Shown here piece after piece: positions 1-7,042 of a stretch of DNA of 38,804 bases. The stretch is from an uncultured Acidobacteriota bacterium (GTDB taxonomy: Bacteria > Acidobacteriota > Terriglobia > Terriglobales > Acidobacteriaceae). Under the pieces are notes generated by a model. That model was given only the letters and a program-made list of their open reading frames with translations. It searched no databases and was not told where the DNA came from. The translations under genes were made by a program, and so were the position numbers. The stretch spans positions 1 to 38,804 of the forward strand of contig CAILAZ010000237.1 in assembly GCA_903832295.1 (NCBI GenBank), written 5' to 3'. Positions within the stretch are counted from its first letter, which is position 1. Each line of letters starts with the position of its first letter.

Positions 1-141
1 ACCTGCGATGATCCGCTGCCGGTCACCGTCCATCCAGCCAAAGTCCCGGCCGACGCCTGCGTCGTTCCATCCGGAAAGGTCACACCCGCTCCCTGCGCCA
101 CAATCCCGCCGCCGGCCGTCAGCACGCCCGGATACACCGGA
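1..141. repeat. Terminal direct repeat, left copy (141 bp)
   Basis: Identical to 38664-38804. A length of exactly 141 equals a common largest k-mer of de Bruijn assemblers, so this is best read as the overlap left when a circular or circularly permuted molecule is assembled. It is probably not a biological terminal repeat. The real unit is 38,663 bp. Confidence 0.95.
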
Positions 142-539
142 TTCGCGCCCGCCGCGGCCGCGCTCGCCATCGCCACCTGCGCCATGCCGCTCGTCCAGAT
201 CGGCGCACGCACCCGCAGATACGTCGCCCCGCCCGTCGACGCCGACCAGCTGCCGTTTGCCGTCTCCGTCGCCAGCACCGTCCAGCTCAGCGTGCTCAGG
301 TTGCTGTAGTTGGCGTTCGCCGCACTCGTCGTCGCCATCTCCAGCGTGCCCGCCCAGGTTCCGGTCACCGTCACCGTCACCCACGGCGTCCCCGGGGGCA
401 GTTCGTAGTACACGCAGTTCGAGCTGCCACATGGCGCCCCCTGGCTCACAATATTGCCAAACGTCGTCGTATTCTGCGCACCGGCCATGGCTGCCAGCGC
501 GCACCACAACGCCAGCCCTCCCAACAATCGCTTTATCAT
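1..539 (-). CDS. Tailspike, N-terminal part (gene crosses the circle junction)
   Basis: This is the 5' end of the long tailspike gene whose body lies at 34862-38804. Because bases 1-141 repeat at the right end, the reading frame starting at ATG 539 runs straight into the right-hand frame and gives one protein of 1446 residues. AAAGGA stands about 7 bases before the ATG. The first 22 residues are a Sec-type signal peptide: Met-Ile-Lys-Arg, a hydrophobic core, then AGA before Gln. Residues 23 to about 130 look like a beta-rich domain containing a Cys pair (APCGSSNC). The open frame and junction are seen directly; secretion is inferred. Confidence 0.85.
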   Translation of the reverse strand, partial: MIKRLLGGLALWCALAAMAGAQNTTTFGNIVSQGAPCGSSNCVYYELPPGTPWVTVTVTGTWAGTLEMATTSAANANYSNLSTLSWTVLATETANGSWSASTGGATYLRVRAPIWTSGMAQVAMASAAAAGANPVYPGVLTAGGGIVAQGAGVTFPDGTTQASAGTLAGWTVTGSGSSQ

Positions 540-559
540 CGGTTATCCTTTGTCGCTGC

Positions 560-588
560 TTGATTTTGCTGCACATCTGCGTTAACGT
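560..588 (+). promoter_or_regulatory. Candidate promoter for the plus-strand cassette
   Basis: TTGATT at 560-565 and TAACGT at 583-588 are separated by 17 bases. The ATG of the next gene lies only 6 bases beyond the -10, so the mRNA would be nearly leaderless. A similar block with GTTAAC lies at 779-807. The match to a sigma-70 -10 box is weak. Confidence 0.3.
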
Positions 589-594
589 ATCGGC

Positions 595-753
595 ATGAGC
601 AATTCACTCAGCCCCGGGGCAGCTCTCGCCGCCATGCGCAAAACCTTCAAGGGCAAGCCTGCTGTCATCGCGCCCTGTCCCAAATGCGGCAAGCTCTGCT
701 CCGCCCGCGAGCGCCGCGGCGCTTGCCCAGCGCACCAGCCAAAATCCCGGTAA
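595..753 (+). CDS. Small zinc-finger-like protein (52 aa)
   Basis: A 52-residue protein from ATG 595 to TAA 753. It carries CPKCGKLC and a later ACPAH, giving four Cys plus His in a spacing that could bind zinc. It is basic. No clear ribosome-binding site precedes it, and it may be translated from a leaderless mRNA. It is the first of three co-directional plus-strand genes in an otherwise minus-strand region, opposite the tailspike start. Function unknown; a small nucleic-acid-binding protein is a reasonable guess. Confidence 0.55.
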   Translation: MSNSLSPGAALAAMRKTFKGKPAVIAPCPKCGKLCSARERRGACPAHQPKSR

Positions 754-778
754 CAAGGCCCCTTTTCGTGTTTTTCGT

Positions 779-807
779 TTGACGCATCTGCGCTGTTGGT
801 TAACAAT
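779..807 (+). promoter_or_regulatory. Candidate promoter upstream of the second plus-strand gene
   Basis: TTGACG at 779-784 is followed after 16-17 bases by TAACAAT at 801-807. The block shares CATCTGCG and GTTAAC with the candidate at 560-588, suggesting the two are related control elements. Confidence 0.4.
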
Positions 808-826
808 AGATGCGGAGGAAAACACC

Positions 827-1024
827 TTGAAAATCCGCCGCGAATACCAAACCGCCTGCCCCGCCTGCCACGCCCGCACCGGCCGCCCCTGCTCAAACGC
901 CCAGGGCGAAAAGATGCAGAGCGTCCACTTCCAACGCTCCGCCGCCCTGCGCGCCGCCGCCATGGCCGCCTTCCACGCCCTCTACGCGCCGCTTGCCACT
1001 CATCCCGTCGACTTTCGGAGGTGA
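827..1024 (+). CDS. Small zinc-binding-type phage protein (65 aa)
   Basis: The frame is open from 779, but the likely start is TTG 827 because GGAGG sits 8 bases before it and upstream in-frame sequence looks non-coding. The 65-residue product has CPACHARTGRPC followed by MQSVHFQR, the C-x2-C-x6-C-xn-H arrangement of small phage zinc-binding proteins. The C-terminal half is Ala-rich and helical. It ends three bases before the next gene, so the two are probably co-translated. Exact role unknown. Confidence 0.6.
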   Translation: MKIRREYQTACPACHARTGRPCSNAQGEKMQSVHFQRSAALRAAAMAAFHALYAPLATHPVDFRR

Positions 1025-1027
1025 CTC

Positions 1028-1384
1028 ATGTTTTCCCTTTTCGTCATACGCATCGGTCAGTTGTTGCTCTCCCTATGGGCATTGTTCTGCCTTTTTTCCC
1101 TCGTTTCTTTGTTCTACTGCCCCATCTACCGCAAGCGGCAGTTAGCTCAAGCCCTTCGCGACAAAGAGGCCGCCGACAAAGCCTGGGAGCGCAAAGTGCG
1201 CGGAGACGACTCCCGAGCCCGTGCCGAAGCAGCGGCCTTTCACGCCAGCCAGTTGCAGCAGGAACGGATCGCCCGTCAGAAACTCGAGGAAATCCGCCAG
1301 CTCATCAAAGAAGAGGTAGCTGCGCAGCTCGCCGGCAGCGCCCCAGGGTCTCCCGGTTCCTGGCGAAACTCCGGCCGCGATTAG
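1028..1384 (+). CDS. Membrane-anchored coiled-coil protein
   Basis: ATG 1028 is preceded by GGAGGTGACTC, a near-ideal ribosome-binding site. The 118-residue protein has one or two hydrophobic segments at about residues 3-32, then a long charged alpha-helical region (about 34-100) rich in Glu, Lys, Arg and Ala with coiled-coil character, then a Gly/Ser/Pro tail. The topology (N-terminal membrane anchor, long amphipathic helix) resembles inner-membrane spanins, but no outer-membrane partner is visible next to it. Structural description is secure, lysis role is speculation. It converges with the minus-strand late operon, whose last stop is at 1391. Confidence 0.65.
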   Translation: MFSLFVIRIGQLLLSLWALFCLFSLVSLFYCPIYRKRQLAQALRDKEAADKAWERKVRGDDSRARAEAAAFHASQLQQERIARQKLEEIRQLIKEEVAAQLAGSAPGSPGSWRNSGRD

Positions 1385-1390
1385 GGCGCC

Positions 1391-3805
1391 CTACTCATTC
1401 TGCCCCCGCGCAGCATCAAACGCCGCCTTCGATTTCAAATACGCGTCCGAGTAAAAGTTCGGTTGTCCATCCGGTCCCGTGTGCGGACCGCGAGCCACCG
1501 GCGCCCCCGCTCCCGCCGCCAATGCCTGCGCTTCCGGCAACGACCCCGGCGATCCACCGCCAACCGGCTCAAATCCCCTGCCCTGCATGAGCCAATCCAC
1601 AAAGGTGGGACTGTTCATCAGCCGTCCCAGTCCGTACTGCCCGGCATGGTAAGCCACCGTCGCCGCCAGCGGAGCCGGGTGCGCCATCAGCGCCCCGCCC
1701 ACCGCCACGCCACCCGCGCCCATCTCCGCCTGTCCCTGCCCCAGCTTCGCCGTGCCGCTCGGGTTGATCTCTTCGTGCAGCAGCGTACCCGCGTTCCCGA
1801 TATCCTGAAAGTGCTGCTGTTGCTCCGGCGTAAACAGGGCGTCGCGCACGCCCGGCTTCAGCTTGTTCCACTGCCCCTGAAACGTCTTGAAGTTGTATCC
1901 GCCTTCTTTCGTCGTCTTCAACAGGCTTTCCACCACGCCGCGCTGCACCGGCCCAATCCCGTCGGCTCCCAGCGCATTCACCAGCGACTGTGCCATCTCC
2001 GGCGTCCGCGCAATCCCCGAGGTGCCGTTCACCAGCGTCGACGGCGACGGCGTGCGCACCGCTTGATAGAACGGGTGCGAGGGATTGTCGAACGTGTCCT
2101 TCATGAACTTCCAGGCCTCGTTCGCATTGCGGAACCTCTCCACCTGGTCCGGCGACAACGCTCCCTCGCTGTTGGTGATCGCATGATCGGCCGCTCCCGC
2201 CAACTGCGAGATCCATCCATTCGCCTGGTTCTTCACCAGGTCTGGATTCGTGTTGTTAAAGTCCAGCAGGTCCGAGCGCAGCCGGTGCAGTTCACTGTAA
2301 GTGAGCAGCGGAGCGGCCGCGGGCTCGGCTGCCGCCGGCGCAGGTCCAAAGCCTGGAATCACCGCAGGCCCCGTTCGCGGGCTTCCCTTGGCTCCCGCCA
2401 GGTCGCGTACAATCGCCATCGCCTTCGTCGGTTCCAGCTCCGGGTGTGCTTTGTAATAGGGCGCATTCTGCTCCAGAATCTGCTGCGCCAGCTCCCGCAA
2501 CCCCTTGGCGCCAGCCAGCGGCGTGTCGCCCAGTTGCGCATCCAGACCCCGGTATGCGTCCGTCGTGGCCGCCTTCAGATCCGCGTGCGCTCCCAGCAGC
2601 CCCTTCTGCACCGCCGCGCCGCCTTCCTCTGGGCTCACGGGCGACAGCGCATCCAGCGTGTGGTCTGTGTAGTCGTTCAGAGCCTTCACATTTGCCGCCC
2701 GCGCATCCGCATACGTGCGCGCCGCCGTCAGGCTGTTCTCGTTCACCCGCTGCGCAATGTTCAGCAGCGTGGAGTTCGTCGCTTCGGCCGCGCTTGGCTG
2801 CATCCCCATATTCCGCATCGACGCGTACCGCTGCGCCGGCGTTAACTCCGACTCAAGCCCCGGAATCGGCGCATTCACATCCCCCGCCATCACCGCGCGC
2901 GGCGCATTTTTCGCCCAGTCCCACGCCGACGGTAACGTTCCGTTACGCACCGCCTCCGGCATCATCTTCGGCAGCTCCGCTCCCGCCGCCACGCCTCCCG
3001 CCAGCCCCGTCACGTCTCCCACTACGGCGCTCGTGCGCGGATCCGCTCCCAGCGCATTCGCCGCCGCCGTCCCGGCATATCCTGCCGCCGTCCCTCCCGC
3101 CAGGCCCAGCGCCGTCGCCACCGGTGCTTCCACGGCCGCAGGGGCCATCATCGCCCCCATCGTGCCCACCTTGGCCGCCGTCTCGGCCGGGGTCCGTCCC
3201 TCCAGCATGTAACTCTGTTCCGCAGGCGTGTTCCCGCCCGCGCCCAGGTTCATCGCGTCGACCACCGGACGCGCCATGGTCGCCGCGCCCTTCATCGCCC
3301 CGGTCAACACCCGCATCGGCAGTCCCGCGTTCGTCTCCGCGTCGCCCAGCCTCTGCAGGCTCTCCTGCCTCGAGGCAGGCTCGGCAGGAGCACTCCGCTG
3401 CGCCCCCGCCGGAGCCATCGCCATGCCTGTCCCGCCTACCCGGTTCGGATCGGCGGCTTCGTCTTTCAGAAAGGCCTGCGAAGGCGTCAGCCCGTTGCGC
3501 CCGGCATTCGCCGCGTCCTTGATCGGGTTCGTATCGAACTGGTACCCCTGCCCGTGTGCCACCGGCACTAGAGAGTAGGGTATGGCGTGCAGCTTCCCCG
3601 CCGTATCCCACATCGGATACGTCCCCTGCCCCTGCGGATTCGCGTCCAGGCTCGGCGCAGCGGGCTTGCCCCCATGTTGCGCTGCAATCGCGTCATAGTC
3701 GATTTCAGACGCACGGCCGCCGCCGCCCTGCGCGGACGCACTCGCCACCGGGGTTCCCCCATACTGCCTCGCCAGTGCGTCGTAATCAATAGACGCTGTA
3801 CTCAT
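1391..3805 (-). CDS. Large ejection/internal virion-type protein (804 aa)
   Basis: Last gene of the late operon. Its ATG overlaps the previous stop (ATGA at 3802-3805). The 804-residue protein opens with two copies of a short motif, IDYDALARQYGGTP and IDYDAIAAQHGGKP, which in phages often marks the N-terminus of very large virion proteins. A hydrophobic Ala/Gly-rich central stretch (about 190-275) could insert into membranes; the remainder is helical and charged. No lysozyme or transglycosylase motif was seen. By position after two other ejection-type proteins, the likely role is DNA ejection through the cell envelope. Fold and role are inference. Confidence 0.65.
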   Translation of the reverse strand: MSTASIDYDALARQYGGTPVASASAQGGGGRASEIDYDAIAAQHGGKPAAPSLDANPQGQGTYPMWDTAGKLHAIPYSLVPVAHGQGYQFDTNPIKDAANAGRNGLTPSQAFLKDEAADPNRVGGTGMAMAPAGAQRSAPAEPASRQESLQRLGDAETNAGLPMRVLTGAMKGAATMARPVVDAMNLGAGGNTPAEQSYMLEGRTPAETAAKVGTMGAMMAPAAVEAPVATALGLAGGTAAGYAGTAAANALGADPRTSAVVGDVTGLAGGVAAGAELPKMMPEAVRNGTLPSAWDWAKNAPRAVMAGDVNAPIPGLESELTPAQRYASMRNMGMQPSAAEATNSTLLNIAQRVNENSLTAARTYADARAANVKALNDYTDHTLDALSPVSPEEGGAAVQKGLLGAHADLKAATTDAYRGLDAQLGDTPLAGAKGLRELAQQILEQNAPYYKAHPELEPTKAMAIVRDLAGAKGSPRTGPAVIPGFGPAPAAAEPAAAPLLTYSELHRLRSDLLDFNNTNPDLVKNQANGWISQLAGAADHAITNSEGALSPDQVERFRNANEAWKFMKDTFDNPSHPFYQAVRTPSPSTLVNGTSGIARTPEMAQSLVNALGADGIGPVQRGVVESLLKTTKEGGYNFKTFQGQWNKLKPGVRDALFTPEQQQHFQDIGNAGTLLHEEINPSGTAKLGQGQAEMGAGGVAVGGALMAHPAPLAATVAYHAGQYGLGRLMNSPTFVDWLMQGRGFEPVGGGSPGSLPEAQALAAGAGAPVARGPHTGPDGQPNFYSDAYLKSKAAFDAARGQNE

Positions 3806-5343
3806 TGCATCCCCACCTTTTGCTTGAAGGTGTCAGCGGATTGCTGGTCGCTGAATGTGTACACCTTCCCGTTCGGCGCCGTCACAGTCACGGGCGCTGC
3901 CGCCTGCGGCTGCTGGCTTCCGCCGCTTGTCCCCGTCCCATACATTCGCCCCAGCACCGGGTTGCTTCCAATGCGCGAGTTCATCTGCGAACCCACCGCC
4001 CCGCGTATCCCCTCCAGCGCCGCCATGCGCTGCTCCGGGCTCGCCTTCGCGCCAATCAGGTTCAGCGCCTGCGTGCGCGACGTGTCGCTGCCCTGGCCTC
4101 CGCCCATCACCTTGCTGTAGTCGTCGGCCACGCCCAGCGCCACAGACGCATACTTCGCGGTCGGCCCGCTGCCGGTTGCCGCCTTCTCCCAGTCCGCAAT
4201 GCTGTTGAACGCCGGAATTACCCCGCCCGGCAAATCCTTGCCGGCCGCCGCCAGTTGATCCAGAGTCCCGCCCTTGTCCGTCAACGACTTCGCAGACCCA
4301 AAGAACGCCACATTCGCCGGCGACTTCGCCACCTGGAACTGCGCGTCTGCCTGCTGCGCGTTGTACTGCCCTCCGCTTATCTGGTGAGCCCCGCTCAAGG
4401 CCTTCTGGATGAAATCCGGCGTCGCGCCCCTCGACTTCAGCTCAGACAGCGTGGCGTCTCCATTCACCAGCAGCTGCGCCGCGGCGTTCGGATCTCCCTG
4501 GCTCAGCGCCTGCCGCTGCCTCTCCAGCGCCATCTCCCCAGGCATCCGCGCCGACTCCTCCGCCCCGGCTTTCGCCGCCGCCTGCCTCACTTCCCCAGCC
4601 TGTATCGCCGCCGCTCCCGATGCCGTCCCCAGCGCCACCGCAGCCTGGCTCGGCGCATACAGTGAGCTCTGCGGATTCATCGACGCGTCCAGCTTGCTCT
4701 TCTCCGTCTGCGCCGTCAGCGTTCGCGCTGCCGCCGTCTGGTCGGCCGCCGCCAGCTCCCGCTGCTTGGGAGAGTTCTGGATCGCCGAATCCACCATCTG
4801 CCGGAACTGGTCCGGGTTGTTGTCGATCGAATGCCGGATCTGCGCCAGCTGCGGCGACTGCGGCAGAGAATCGAGCAGGCTGTGCGCCAGCGTCGGGTCA
4901 TAGTTCGCCGCCTTCACCGCCGCTGCGGCCGATCCCAGCATGTCCTGCGACTGCACCTGCAGATCCTGCGCCGTCTTTTGCAGGTTCATCTTCGCTTGAT
5001 GGAATTCCGTAATTCCCTTCATCACATCCGGCAACTGGTATGCTGCCGGGGAGTTCGCCAGCCCCTGCTGTAGCTTGTCGCTGTCAAACGTCTGATTTCC
5101 GTTGGCGTCCGTCGTCACCGCGTTGGAATACGCCTTGTTCAACGCCGCGCGCGCGTCCAGCACCTGCTTCCCAGACTGTACAGCCTGTTGCGCCTGTTGC
5201 TGCTCCAGCGGAGCCATCGCGGCGCGCTGCTGCATCTGCTGTTGCTGGTTCTGGATGCCCATGATCTGCCCGTATATCTCCAGCGGGCTCGTCGGCTGCT
5301 GGATCGGCGCTCCGTGAAGCGCCGGAAGAGGAATCGTCGCCAT
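3802..5343 (-). CDS. Ejection/internal virion-type protein (513 aa)
   Basis: AAGGAG precedes ATG 5343. The 513-residue product is Gln- and Ala-rich and predicted almost entirely helical, with a Gln-dense N-terminal stretch at about 30-55 (IQNQQQQMQQ) typical of podovirus ejection proteins. It ends with a short domain holding a TFSDQQSADTFK-like segment. It lies 9 bases after the preceding gene and overlaps the following 804-aa gene by ATGA, so the three ejection-type genes form a translationally linked set. Individual function unknown. Confidence 0.6.
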   Translation of the reverse strand: MATIPLPALHGAPIQQPTSPLEIYGQIMGIQNQQQQMQQRAAMAPLEQQQAQQAVQSGKQVLDARAALNKAYSNAVTTDANGNQTFDSDKLQQGLANSPAAYQLPDVMKGITEFHQAKMNLQKTAQDLQVQSQDMLGSAAAAVKAANYDPTLAHSLLDSLPQSPQLAQIRHSIDNNPDQFRQMVDSAIQNSPKQRELAAADQTAAARTLTAQTEKSKLDASMNPQSSLYAPSQAAVALGTASGAAAIQAGEVRQAAAKAGAEESARMPGEMALERQRQALSQGDPNAAAQLLVNGDATLSELKSRGATPDFIQKALSGAHQISGGQYNAQQADAQFQVAKSPANVAFFGSAKSLTDKGGTLDQLAAAGKDLPGGVIPAFNSIADWEKAATGSGPTAKYASVALGVADDYSKVMGGGQGSDTSRTQALNLIGAKASPEQRMAALEGIRGAVGSQMNSRIGSNPVLGRMYGTGTSGGSQQPQAAAPVTVTAPNGKVYTFSDQQSADTFKQKVGMQ

Positions 5344-5352
5344 CGTGTCTCC

Positions 5353-6402
5353 TTACTGCAACATCAGTCCTGCGGTTGGGTCACTGTACTGCTGTTGCAT
5401 CGGGCCGCCGTATTGGTTCAAATTGGTGAACGGATTGCTCCCCGCGCCCTGCCCCTGCCCTTGCCCCATCATCTGGTTCAGCATCATCATCTGGCTTATG
5501 CTGTTCGCCGCTCCGCTGATTCCCTGTCCCCAGGCGTTCGCCTGCCCCATGTATCCCGAGGCCGTCGCCGCGGCCGCGTTGTTGTACTGCTGGCCCACTT
5601 GCTGGCCGGTGTTCATCAGCGTGTTGCCCACCTGCTGGGCGCTCTGCATTCCCGCCGTCCCCAGCTGCTGGGCGCTCGTCTGACCCATGCCGGAGAGCGC
5701 CGCAAGCCGGTTGAACTGGTTCGCCTGGTTGTTCGCCCAGGTGTTGTAGTTTGTGCCATAGGTCTGCAGCGCCTGGTTGTATACGTTGTTGTAGTTCGTG
5801 TTCGCCAGGTTCTGCCCAAACTGCTGCTCTGCGTTCAGCGTCCCGCCCGTCAGCAGCGATCCGTTCGCGCTCGCCCCAGCCTGCACTGCGCCCTCGCCCT
5901 GTTGCAGGGCAAACTGCTCTCCCGGAGACGCCGCCGCCTGCGCCGCCGTCGGCGCCTGAAACTGCCCTCCCGGATAAGCGCTCATCAGCGACCCAAAAGC
6001 GCCCAGGCTCGTGTTCGGGCTCGCCTGCAAGCCCTTCACGCCCGGAATATCCACGGTCCCATTCACACCTGGAATACTCAGCGACTGCGGCCCCGTTCCC
6101 GCGCTTCCATTGGCCCCTGTCGCTCCCGTCGCGCTGTTCTGGAGTCCCAGCAGGTATTCCAGCGACGACAGCCCCTCAGCGCCCCCCTGCAGCCACGGCT
6201 GCTGGTTCGCCGCGTCCTGCTGGTACTGGTAGTTCTGGTATCCCAGCGACTCCTGCCCCATCTGCGCCTGCAGTTGTGCCGCCTTCTCAGCGCCATTCGC
6301 CTGCGTCGACGCCGCATTCCCGGCCGCGTTCGCCTCGATCGCCGAGCTGCCCAGCGCGCCCGCCGCGCCAATCCCCGCCATGATTCCGCCCGTTACTGAC
6401 AT
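5353..6402 (-). CDS. DNA transfer/ejection protein family
   Basis: 349 residues, Gly/Ala/Gln/Asn-rich. It follows the usual pattern of podovirus DNA-transfer proteins: a hydrophobic Gly/Ala N-terminus (about 1-25), a QQPWLQGGAEGL block, a PGEQFALQQGEGAVQAG block, then GGTLNAEQQFGQNLANTNY and ANQFNRLAALSGMGQTSAQQ, and a Met/Gln-rich C-terminus. Such proteins are carried in the capsid and released at infection. The ATG overlaps the stop of the GNAT gene (ATGA at 6402), linking its translation to the ACP-GNAT pair. Confidence 0.75.
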   Translation of the reverse strand: MSVTGGIMAGIGAAGALGSSAIEANAAGNAASTQANGAEKAAQLQAQMGQESLGYQNYQYQQDAANQQPWLQGGAEGLSSLEYLLGLQNSATGATGANGSAGTGPQSLSIPGVNGTVDIPGVKGLQASPNTSLGAFGSLMSAYPGGQFQAPTAAQAAASPGEQFALQQGEGAVQAGASANGSLLTGGTLNAEQQFGQNLANTNYNNVYNQALQTYGTNYNTWANNQANQFNRLAALSGMGQTSAQQLGTAGMQSAQQVGNTLMNTGQQVGQQYNNAAAATASGYMGQANAWGQGISGAANSISQMMMLNQMMGQGQGQGAGSNPFTNLNQYGGPMQQQYSDPTAGLMLQ

Positions 6403-6863
6403 CAGCGACCGCCTTTCAGCAGCTTCACAAAAGTTTTGTCTGAAAAAGTCCAGCCCAGCAGCTCCAGCATCCGCGTATGGTCCTCATGTACCTTGCAGGA
6501 GGTGATCGCCTTCACAATGCCGCGCTTCCGCAGCTCCCGCTCGCTCTCCACAAACAGCTTCGTGCCCAGCCCGTTCCGGTACGCGGGCAGAATGAAATAC
6601 ATATCCGTCAGCCCCATCGGCCCCGAGGCGGAGTAATGCGGGTGCGGCATCAGGAACCACAGGTAATAGCCAACCAGCTTGCCCTCATCCCGCGCCGTCA
6701 GAATCAGCAGAATACCAAGGTGGTCCAGGTTGCTGTACTTCCCCTCGTCAATCGAGATCGGAATCTCCCCCTGATGCAGGGCCAGCTCCCTCCAGTGCTC
6801 CGGAAAGATCGCCTTGCTGTCCGGGTAGAACTGCGCCCATCGCTCCACCTGGATTGTCACCAT
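6402..6863 (-). CDS. GNAT-family acyltransferase in the tail operon
   Basis: 153 residues with a GNAT fold signature: LVGYYLWFLM (about 63-72) as the central strands, YFILPAYRNGLGTKL (about 89-103) as the acyl-CoA pyrophosphate loop and following helix, and MLELLGWTFSDKTFVKLL (about 132-149) at the C-terminus. The loop RNGLG is one residue shorter than the usual R-x-x-G-x-G. GNAT genes occur beside ejection proteins in other podoviruses, where the substrate is unknown. Here it shares ATGA overlaps with an ACP-like gene before it and an ejection protein after it, so the acyl donor could be acyl-ACP rather than acetyl-CoA. Family call is firm; donor and target are inferred. Confidence 0.8.
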   Translation of the reverse strand: MVTIQVERWAQFYPDSKAIFPEHWRELALHQGEIPISIDEGKYSNLDHLGILLILTARDEGKLVGYYLWFLMPHPHYSASGPMGLTDMYFILPAYRNGLGTKLFVESERELRKRGIVKAITSCKVHEDHTRMLELLGWTFSDKTFVKLLKGGR

Positions 6864-7042
6864 CAGCGTGCCTCCCGTATCAGGTCGGCAACCGTCTCCA
6901 TCTGCGCCGACTTCTCCACCGGAATGTTCAGCTCCACCAGCAGCTCCAGAAACTCCAGCGAGTCCATGCCAAGCGCGTCGATCGGCGTTTCCGGAACCAC
7001 TGTACTGTCCGTGCGAATTTCGATTATGTCGAGTGCTGTCAT
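6863..7042 (-). CDS. Mini acyl carrier protein-like (59 aa)
   Basis: 59 residues starting at an ATG that overlaps the tail-fibre stop (ATGA at 7042). It carries LGMDSLEFLELLVELN at 24-39, matching the ACP helix II with the phosphopantetheine-accepting Ser (Ser28 in DSL), then IPVEKSAQMETVADLI matching the helix III-IV region of ACPs. The usual first helix is almost missing: typical ACPs have about 75-80 residues and the DSL Ser near position 36. It ends in an ATGA overlap with the GNAT gene. Role inferred: carrying an acyl group for the neighbouring transferase, with phosphopantetheine added by a host enzyme. Confidence 0.75.
   Translation of the reverse strand: MTALDIIEIRTDSTVVPETPIDALGMDSLEFLELLVELNIPVEKSAQMETVADLIREAR

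Noticed and set aside
1..141. True direct terminal repeats of a linear genome
   Set aside because: Length exactly equal to a common assembler k-mer and location inside a coding gene make an assembly overlap far more likely.
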